From Deltaproteobacteria bacterium (GTDB lineage: Bacteria > Myxococcota_A > SURF-8), in NCBI GenBank assembly GCA_029570245.1, contig JAKQSH010000297.1, positions 1-6,751 of the forward strand: a stretch of DNA of 6,751 nucleotides, given 5' to 3'. Below are positions 1-4,563 of this stretch, one piece after another (the first letter of the stretch is position 1; every line of letters begins with the position of its first letter). The notes beneath the pieces are model-generated. The model searched no databases, had not been told where the DNA came from, and saw only the letters and a program-made list of their open reading frames with translations. Position numbers and translations under genes: made by a program.

Positions 1-1514
1 AAATTGAGGAATTCCCGGCGCAGATTGCGCAGGTGGCGTTGTGGATGACCGACCATCAGATGAACATGCGCATAAGCGAGGCGTTCGGGCAGTATTTCCG
101 CCGCCTGCCGCTGAAGAAATCGCCGAACATCGTCTGCGGCAATGCCCTGCGCATGGACTGGGAAAGCGTGGTCAAGCCCGCCGAGCTTTCATACATACTG
201 GGGAATCCGCCGTTTGTGGGCGCGAAATACATGAATGACGCGCAGAGGGACGATGTTTTCTCGGTTATGGGCGATATAAAGGGTTACGGCCTGCTTGATT
301 ACGTATCGTGCTGGTATGTAAAGGCCGCAAAATTTATGAAGCAGAACAGAAACATAGAAACGGCTTTTGTTTCGACCAATTCAATTTCACAGGGAGAGCA
401 GGTGGGTGTTCTGTGGGCGGAGCTTTATCAGCAGAACTGTCGTATTAATTTTGCGCACAGAACTTTCCAGTGGAATTCGGATGCGCGCGGAAAAGCCGCC
501 GTTCATTGTGTAATTATCGGCTTTGCTTATAAGCAGAGAAGTGAAAAATTCATATTCGATTACGAAACGCCAGTTTCGGAGCCGCACGCTCTGAAGGCGA
601 ACAACATCAATCCTTATCTGGTGGACGGCCCCGATCTCGTGCTTGCCCGCCGCAACAAACCGCTCTGCGATGTGCCGGAAATAGGCATAGGCAACAAGCC
701 CATAGATGATGGCAATTACCTCTTCAAACCGGAAGAAAAGGAAGAGTTCCTGCGCCTTGAGCCTGCCGCAGCGCCCTATTTCCGCCGCTGGATCGGCTCT
801 GATGAATTCATAAACAACATCGAAAGATGGTGCCTGTGGCTGGGTGACTGCCCGCCGAATGTATTGAAGAAAATGCCGCACGCAATGGAGCGGGTGCAGG
901 CTGTGAAGAAATTCAGGCTGGCCAGTAAAAGCGCTCCTACCCGCAAAATTGCCGAAACACCGACCAGATTTCATGTGGAGAATATGCCCAAAGGAAATTC
1001 ACTTGTGATTCCTGAGGTTTCGAGTGAAAGGAGAGTTTATATACCATTAGGTTATGTTGGTCCTGAGATACTTTGCAGTAACAAGGTGAGATTGTTTCAG
1101 GACGCTACGCTCTTTCATTTCGGTGTGTTGCAATCCACAATGCATATGGCCTGGACACGCGCAGTCTGCGGACGCCTTGAAAATCGTTATCAATACTCAA
1201 TAAATATAGTCTACAACAATTTCCCCTGGCCGGAGGCGACCGAAAAGCAGCAGGCCGCCGTTGAAAAAGCTGCGCAGGCCGTGCTTGACGCCCGCGCGCG
1301 TTTTGCGGATTGCAGCCTGGCCGACCTTTACGACCCGCTGGCCATGCCGCCTGAACTGCTTAAAGCCCACCACGCGCTGGACCGCGCCGTTGACGCCGCC
1401 TACGGCAGAAGCGGCTTCAAAAGCGAAGCCGAGCGTGTGGCATACTTATTCGAGCTGTATCAGAAAATCAGCAGCCCCCTGCTGCCGCCCGCGCCGAGAA
1501 AGAAAAAGAAATGA
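1..1514 (+). CDS. MmeI-like (type IIL) DNA adenine methyltransferase / restriction-modification protein, C-terminal part
   Basis: The gene is truncated by the left edge: the frame is open from base 3 (reading IEEFPAQIAQVALW), so the GTG at 33 is not the real start. About 503 residues are visible. They open with the IEEFPAQ...DHQMN segment that precedes the catalytic motif in MmeI/YeeA-type enzymes. The catalytic loop NPPF (bases 204-215) is typical of N6-adenine methyltransferases. A target-recognition region follows, containing SSERRVYIPLG (from about base 1020). The C-terminal helical region contains CGRLENRYQYS, NNFPWPE and ADLYDPLAMPPEL (bases 1167-1370), which are hallmarks of the MmeI C-terminus. 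The protein ends in a basic PRKKKK tail. In this family one polypeptide of roughly 900 residues carries methylation and sequence recognition, and often an N-terminal nuclease. Whether a nuclease is present here lies outside the window, so it may be a full restriction enzyme or a methylase only. Base composition is mosaic along the gene (see findings). Family call is confident; DNA target unknown. Confidence 0.9.
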   Translation, partial: IEEFPAQIAQVALWMTDHQMNMRISEAFGQYFRRLPLKKSPNIVCGNALRMDWESVVKPAELSYILGNPPFVGAKYMNDAQRDDVFSVMGDIKGYGLLDYVSCWYVKAAKFMKQNRNIETAFVSTNSISQGEQVGVLWAELYQQNCRINFAHRTFQWNSDARGKAAVHCVIIGFAYKQRSEKFIFDYETPVSEPHALKANNINPYLVDGPDLVLARRNKPLCDVPEIGIGNKPIDDGNYLFKPEEKEEFLRLEPAAAPYFRRWIGSDEFINNIERWCLWLGDCPPNVLKKMPHAMERVQAVKKFRLASKSAPTRKIAETPTRFHVENMPKGNSLVIPEVSSERRVYIPLGYVGPEILCSNKVRLFQDATLFHFGVLQSTMHMAWTRAVCGRLENRYQYSINIVYNNFPWPEATEKQQAAVEKAAQAVLDARARFADCSLADLYDPLAMPPELLKAHHALDRAVDAAYGRSGFKSEAERVAYLFELYQKISSPLLPPAPRKKKK

Positions 1515-1552
1515 CCACGCCGCCTTTCACATCTTGAAAGCGCCGCCATTTT

Positions 1553-1596
1553 CTGATTTTAACTGCTGCCGGCCGGAAGGCAGAAAAAACGATCAG
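1553..1596. terminator. Weak imperfect stem-loop in the convergent gap
   Basis: Between the methyltransferase stop (1514) and the cysteine-rich gene stop (1593), CTGCC (1566-1570) can pair with GGCAG (1579-1583). Outside it, CTGAT (1553-1557) can pair with ATCAG (1592-1596), with a TTTT tract on the left and an A6 tract on the right inside the stem. This could act as a bidirectional terminator for the two converging genes. It lacks the usual long GC stem followed directly by a T-run, so the call is tentative. Confidence 0.25.
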
Positions 1597-2087
1597 GCTT
1601 CGTCCCCGCAGAAGGATTCACACTCGGTTTCGCAGTCTGCAATACAGTCAAGACAGCCGTCTATTGTGGTAAGCGTGCTGTCGCCGCACGAACATGAACA
1701 TGTACACTGCCTGTCGCAGATGTCGGATGTGTCGCCGTCCGTGTCGGATGATGAACTCGAAACATCGCCGTCGGCGCTGCTTTCGGGTTCCTGACTGGTG
1801 TTCGCGTCAACGCAGGCCAGGAAATCCGCGCATTCTTTTTGTTTGCGGCACGGATAAATTTTCTGGTAATTCCAGGAGTCCTCAGAAATGTCCTCGCAGG
1901 TGGCGCGATTTTCATACATGTACAATTCACGGGTTTCTTCGTCGGAAATGGTGCATTCGGCAGCCTTTTCCATGTAGTCAAGACAGACTTCTTTAGTTCT
2001 GTTCGAGTCTTCACAGGAAAAACTCAACAGCGCAATTGCAGCAGACAGGCAGATTGTGAAACAGGCGGACGTTTTTACTTCAAACAT
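1593..2087 (-). CDS. Small cysteine-rich exported protein, possible lipoprotein, function unknown
   Basis: The gene encodes 164 residues. The ATG at 2087 is preceded at 7 nt by GAGAGG (2095-2100). Residues 5-24 form a signal peptide (one Lys, then a hydrophobic stretch) ending in LLSFSC. Cys25 could be lipidated, but the lipobox is poor: Leu is at -4, not -3, and Phe is at -2. The mature part has 17 Cys in two groups. The first (C35, C45, C64, C80, C86, C92) ends in CADFLACV and resembles six-Cys modules in surface proteins of Myxococcota-like bacteria. An acidic Ser/Asp/Gly linker follows (about 98-122; DGD, SSSSS, DTDGDT). The second group has C124, then alternating C128/C130/C132/C134, then C145, C148, C152, C156, C160 at 3-4-residue spacing. 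There is no CXXCH, so it is not a c-type cytochrome. Disulfide-bonded surface protein is most likely; metal binding is possible. It is transcribed divergently from nrfHA. I do not recognise the family. Confidence 0.75.
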   Translation of the reverse strand: MFEVKTSACFTICLSAAIALLSFSCEDSNRTKEVCLDYMEKAAECTISDEETRELYMYENRATCEDISEDSWNYQKIYPCRKQKECADFLACVDANTSQEPESSADGDVSSSSSDTDGDTSDICDRQCTCSCSCGDSTLTTIDGCLDCIADCETECESFCGDEA

Positions 2088-2112
2088 GACGGCACCTCTC
2101 TTTTCCAGCAGA

Positions 2113-2141
2113 ATTTAAGCAGAATGTGCGATTTTTTTCAA
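2113..2141 (-). promoter_or_regulatory. Likely sigma70-type promoter of the cysteine-rich gene
   Basis: On the - strand, TTGAAA (2141-2136) is separated by exactly 17 bp from TTAAAT (2118-2113). The -10 element is preceded by TGC, an extended -10. The -35 matches 5 of 6 consensus bases and the -10 matches 4 of 6. Transcription would begin near 2106, giving a leader of about 20 nt that carries the GAGAGG ribosome binding site. Confidence 0.5.
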
Positions 2142-2172
2142 GAACTCATATAAATTCAGGCAAATCAGCGTG

Positions 2173-2201
2173 TATTGTTCATCCTCCATGCTGCATATAA
2201 T
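2173..2201 (+). promoter_or_regulatory. Candidate promoter for nrfHA (perfect -10)
   Basis: A consensus TATAAT lies at 2196-2201 on the + strand. At 17-bp spacing the -35 is TATTGT (2173-2178), a poor match; TTGTTC at 2175-2180 fits slightly better at 15-bp spacing. If used, it would give a leader of nearly 300 nt before nrfH. Competing candidates are TTGAAA (2276-2281) with AATAAG (2298-2303), and TATAAA (2410-2415) with no good -35. The real start site cannot be chosen from sequence. Confidence 0.3.
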
Positions 2202-2319
2202 GGCCGAAAAAAAAACGATCCAGCTGAATATCTTGCAAAATCAAGCGGCACATGGCAGAATTCATGTTCAGGATATTGAAAATTCCCCGGCATAAAAAAT
2301 AAGGGCCTGATCGACAGAA

Positions 2320-2338
2320 TACATGCTTGTATGTACAT
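2320..2338. promoter_or_regulatory. Overlapping palindromes, possible operator
   Basis: TACATGCTTGTATGTA (2320-2335) is a 16-bp inverted repeat with a single mismatched pair. It overlaps a perfect ATGTACAT palindrome (2331-2338), so TACAT appears twice in direct orientation 14 bp apart. It lies about 170 bp upstream of nrfH and just after the TTGAAA/AATAAG promoter candidate. Such symmetry suits a dimeric repressor or activator. I cannot match it to a named regulator's consensus, and chance is possible in AT-rich DNA. Confidence 0.3.
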
Positions 2339-2406
2339 CGGCGGGAAAAGGTGTCAGACTGCAACAACAAGGCTGGTTATTTCCGCTTTCGCTTGCAGCA
2401 CAGGAT

Positions 2407-2472
2407 ATTTATAAATCCGGTGACGACATCCGGGCAGATGACGGATATCCGCGAACTCTGCGGCGAACGCCG
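2407..2472. repeat. Cluster of short palindromes and ATCCG repeats upstream of nrfH
   Basis: The cluster contains a perfect palindrome ATTTATAAAT (2407-2416), ATCCGG at 2415-2420 and again at 2428-2433, a perfect palindrome CGGATATCCG (2442-2451) that supplies a third ATCCG, and a small hairpin CGGCG-AA-CGCCG (2461-2472). The hairpin lies 20-30 nt before the nrfH ribosome binding site. These could be operator copies or leader RNA structure. Short elements like these also arise by chance, so this is a description more than a functional call. Confidence 0.3.
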
Positions 2473-2504
2473 TCTGTGGAATTGGAAAAACGGAGAATGA
2501 GACG

Positions 2505-3008
2505 GTGAAACTATCTCTGCTGCCGGCAATGACTGTCGCATCTTTAGGAGTGCTTCTGGGGCTGGGCCTTACAACCTTCGATTACGCGGAAGGTCTTTCT
2601 TATTTAAGCACCGATCCGAAATCCTGTGCGAACTGTCACATCATGCATCCGCAGTACGATGCCTGGCAGAAGGCCAGCCATCATACATCTGCAACCTGTG
2701 CAGATTGTCATCTGCCGGTGGATTTTCCTGGAAAGTATATCGCCAAATCAGAAAACGGCTGGAACCACTCGAAGGCTTTCACGCTTCAGAATTTCCCGGA
2801 GCCGATTGTCATCACACAGAAAAACGCAGATATTCTGCACAAGAACTGCCTGCGCTGTCACGCCGGCATCGTTAACGAAATGTCCATCATTTCCACCGAA
2901 GGCTCGCCGCGCTGCGTGCGCTGTCACGCATCTGTCGGTCACGGCGAACCGGTGGGACTGGGCGGTCCGATGGTGCCTCAGGAATTCAGGGGGAAGGAAA
3001 CAAAATGA
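2505..3008 (+). CDS. nrfH: Cytochrome c nitrite reductase small subunit, tetraheme menaquinol dehydrogenase
   Basis: NrfH (NapC/NirT family) oxidises menaquinol at the inner membrane and hands electrons to NrfA. The protein has 167 residues, normal for the family. Residues 5-25 form a single N-terminal membrane anchor with only a very short cytoplasmic tail. Four heme motifs follow: CANCH (41-45), CADCH (65-69), CLRCH (115-119) and CVRCH (137-141). The first continues as CANCHIM; Met47 matches the methionine known to ligate heme 1 in NrfH, and its pairing with nrfA also marks it as NrfH and not NapC or NirT. The segment KYIAKSENGWNHSKAF (77-92) is the conserved quinol-side region of the family. 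I accept the GTG start because GGAG (2492-2495) lies 9 nt upstream and the anchor begins immediately after. The stop overlaps the nrfA start (ATGA), implying translational coupling. Confidence 0.95.
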   Translation: MKLSLLPAMTVASLGVLLGLGLTTFDYAEGLSYLSTDPKSCANCHIMHPQYDAWQKASHHTSATCADCHLPVDFPGKYIAKSENGWNHSKAFTLQNFPEPIVITQKNADILHKNCLRCHAGIVNEMSIISTEGSPRCVRCHASVGHGEPVGLGGPMVPQEFRGKETK

Positions 3009-4450
3009 GCGAAATGACGAAAAAATCGAAAAGGCTGTGGGCCTATCCGGTCATTCTTCTGGTTGCAGCAGTAGCTACGGCAGTAGTGACGGCACTCCTC
3101 TTGAACATCGCCGAGCGCAAAGCCGAGGAGCGCACGCCTTTTGTGAGGCTGGTCGAAGTGGGCGAAGACACCACGGACCCGGCGAAATGGGGAGTGAACT
3201 GGCCGAAGCAGTACAACACCTATCTCCTGACGGCTCAGCATACTCAGACCCGCTACGGCGGTCATGGCGGAAGCGAGGCGCTGCCGGATGAGAAAATAGA
3301 ACGCGATCCCTGGCTGAAACGCATGTTTCTGGGTTATGCCTTCGCTATCGACTACCGCGACCGGCGCGGCCACGCCTACATGCTGCAGGATCAGGAACAG
3401 ACTCAACGCCTGACGAAGCCGCAATCCGGCTCCTGTCTGCATTGTCATGCTTCTCTGATGCCTCTTTATCGAAAACTCGGCAACGGTGACGCAACGGCCG
3501 GTTTCGAAAAAACCTACACAATGACATACAAGGAAACCAATCAGATGTTGCACGACATGGGACACGCGCACCCCGTCTCATGTGTCGATTGCCATGATCC
3601 AGAAACGATGGCGATCCGCGTAACCCGCCCCGGATTGATTCAGGGCATTGAACGGCTGGCTGCCGGTGAAGGTGAAGTGCCGCATCTACCGTCAGTTGAG
3701 CGCTGGCGTGAAGGGTCGCGTGACCGCCCCTACGACATCAACCGTGACGCCTCGCGCACGGAAATGCGTTCGCTGGTCTGCGCCCAGTGCCATGTCGAGT
3801 ATTACTGCTCCAGCAACTTCAAGCTGACCTTCCCCTGGGGACACGGCATGAAAGTGGAACAGGCGGAAAAATTCTGGAATGAAACGACATTGACGAGCGG
3901 AGAACGATTCTTCGATTATAAGCATCAGGAAACGCAGGCTCCCATCCTGAAGGCCCAGCATCCCGAATTCGAATTGTGGAGCCAGGGCATTCATGCCCGT
4001 TCAGGTGTGGCCTGCGCCGATTGCCATATGCCGTACATGCGTGACGGAGCCACCAAAGTTTCCGATCACTGGGTACGCAGTCCGCTGCTGAACGTAAACC
4101 GCGCCTGTCAGGTCTGTCACAAGTTTTCCGAAGCTGAAATTCTGGACCGTGTGGCAAAAATTCAGGATACAAATCACCAGCTTCTTCAGAATGCCGGAAA
4201 GGCCATCGTCGATCTGATAGACACAATTATCGCAACCCGTACAAAAGGTGCAAGCGAAGAGCAACTGGCTCCGGTGCTGGAACTCCAGCGCAAGGCTCAG
4301 TGGCGTCTTGACTTCGTTGCGGCTGAAAATTCGATGGGCTTCCACGCTCCGCAGGAAACGGCCAGAATTCTCGGCGAAGCGGTTGATCTGGCGCGCCAGG
4401 GGCAGGTTGCGGCACTCAGTCTGCAACAGACAACGCCTGCAGTCCAGTAA
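3005..4450 (+). CDS. nrfA: Ammonia-forming cytochrome c nitrite reductase catalytic subunit, CXXCH type
   Basis: NrfA reduces nitrite to ammonium with six electrons in the periplasm, ending the pathway of respiratory nitrite ammonification. The protein has 481 residues, close to E. coli NrfA (478). Residues 12-34 form a signal or anchor helix. Five heme motifs are present: CLHCH (144-148), CVDCH (193-197), CAQCH (259-263), CADCH (337-341) and CQVCH (368-372). The first is the active-site heme, which has CXXCK in E. coli and Wolinella but His here. Other signature residues are conserved: HVEYY with Glu265/Tyr266 (calcium site and active-site Tyr), KAQHPE with Lys316, Gln318 and His319 (calcium ligands and active-site His), GIH (His330), and the C-terminal FHAPQE His447. 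Arg135 probably matches the catalytic Arg, although its spacing to heme 1 is shorter than in E. coli. AAGGA lies 6 nt before the ATG. It forms an operon with nrfH through a 4-nt overlap. No nrfEFG-like maturation gene is visible. Confidence 0.96.
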   Translation: MSEMTKKSKRLWAYPVILLVAAVATAVVTALLLNIAERKAEERTPFVRLVEVGEDTTDPAKWGVNWPKQYNTYLLTAQHTQTRYGGHGGSEALPDEKIERDPWLKRMFLGYAFAIDYRDRRGHAYMLQDQEQTQRLTKPQSGSCLHCHASLMPLYRKLGNGDATAGFEKTYTMTYKETNQMLHDMGHAHPVSCVDCHDPETMAIRVTRPGLIQGIERLAAGEGEVPHLPSVERWREGSRDRPYDINRDASRTEMRSLVCAQCHVEYYCSSNFKLTFPWGHGMKVEQAEKFWNETTLTSGERFFDYKHQETQAPILKAQHPEFELWSQGIHARSGVACADCHMPYMRDGATKVSDHWVRSPLLNVNRACQVCHKFSEAEILDRVAKIQDTNHQLLQNAGKAIVDLIDTIIATRTKGASEEQLAPVLELQRKAQWRLDFVAAENSMGFHAPQETARILGEAVDLARQGQVAALSLQQTTPAVQ

Positions 4451-4522
4451 GCAATACAGGATACAAAAATGGCCTAAGATGGATATGCTCTGACTGGCCG
4501 ACCTGCGAAGTGAAAACATCAT

Positions 4523-4562
4523 CTGTTGCGCAAGACATGAAGCTGCACAGTTTCTCTCTTTT
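4523..4562 (+). terminator. Possible terminator after nrfA
   Basis: CTGT (4523-4526), GC and GC on the left can pair with GC, GC and ACAG (4542-4550) on the right. This gives an 8-bp stem with two single-base bulges and a 10-nt loop. A pyrimidine tract TTTCTCTCTTTT (4551-4562) follows directly. It lies about 70 nt after the nrfA stop and just before the end of the convergent transporter gene. The bulges and interrupted T-run make it a weak candidate. Confidence 0.35.
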
Positions 4563-4563
4563 A

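Larger units (their letters stand above)
2088..2504. other. Intergenic region between divergent genes; no convincing gene
   Basis: These 417 bp separate the cysteine-rich gene from nrfH. The region is AT-richer than its neighbours in its first half, with a run of nine A at 2207-2215. It holds the promoter of the left gene, candidate promoters for nrfHA, a near-perfect 16-bp palindrome at 2320-2335, and several shorter palindromes and ATCCG repeats at 2407-2472. I found no consensus FNR site (TTGAT-N4-ATCAA) and no clear sigma54 site. Frames open on either strand here look non-coding. A 20-codon ORF at 2438-2500 is the only one placed suggestively. Confidence 0.7.

Noticed and set aside
387..974. 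195-codon open frame on the - strand inside the methyltransferase
   Set aside because: It is fully antisense to a strongly recognisable MmeI-like coding region; a shadow frame.
1..1514. BREX PglX or another phage-defence island
   Set aside because: The C-terminal motifs are those of MmeI-like enzymes, and the neighbouring genes visible here are not defence genes. What lies to the left cannot be seen.
1261..1794. 177-codon + strand frame running from the methyltransferase into the cysteine-rich gene
   Set aside because: It overlaps two supported genes in other frames and has an arbitrary, low-complexity Arg/Pro-rich translation.
1593..2087. Cysteine-rich protein as a c-type cytochrome linked to NrfHA
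   Set aside because: None of its 17 cysteines forms a CXXCH motif, so heme attachment is not supported.
2232..2245. CTTG-N6-CAAG near 2232 as an FNR/CRP-type site
   Set aside because: The half-sites do not match TTGAT-N4-ATCAA in sequence or spacing.
2179..2370. 63-codon open frame on the - strand in the intergenic region
   Set aside because: It opens with a TTG start, has no ribosome binding site, and its composition is unlike a real protein. It is most likely chance.
2978..3571. 197-codon open frame on the - strand opposite nrfA
   Set aside because: It is antisense to the conserved N-terminal part of nrfA; no motif or start signal supports it.
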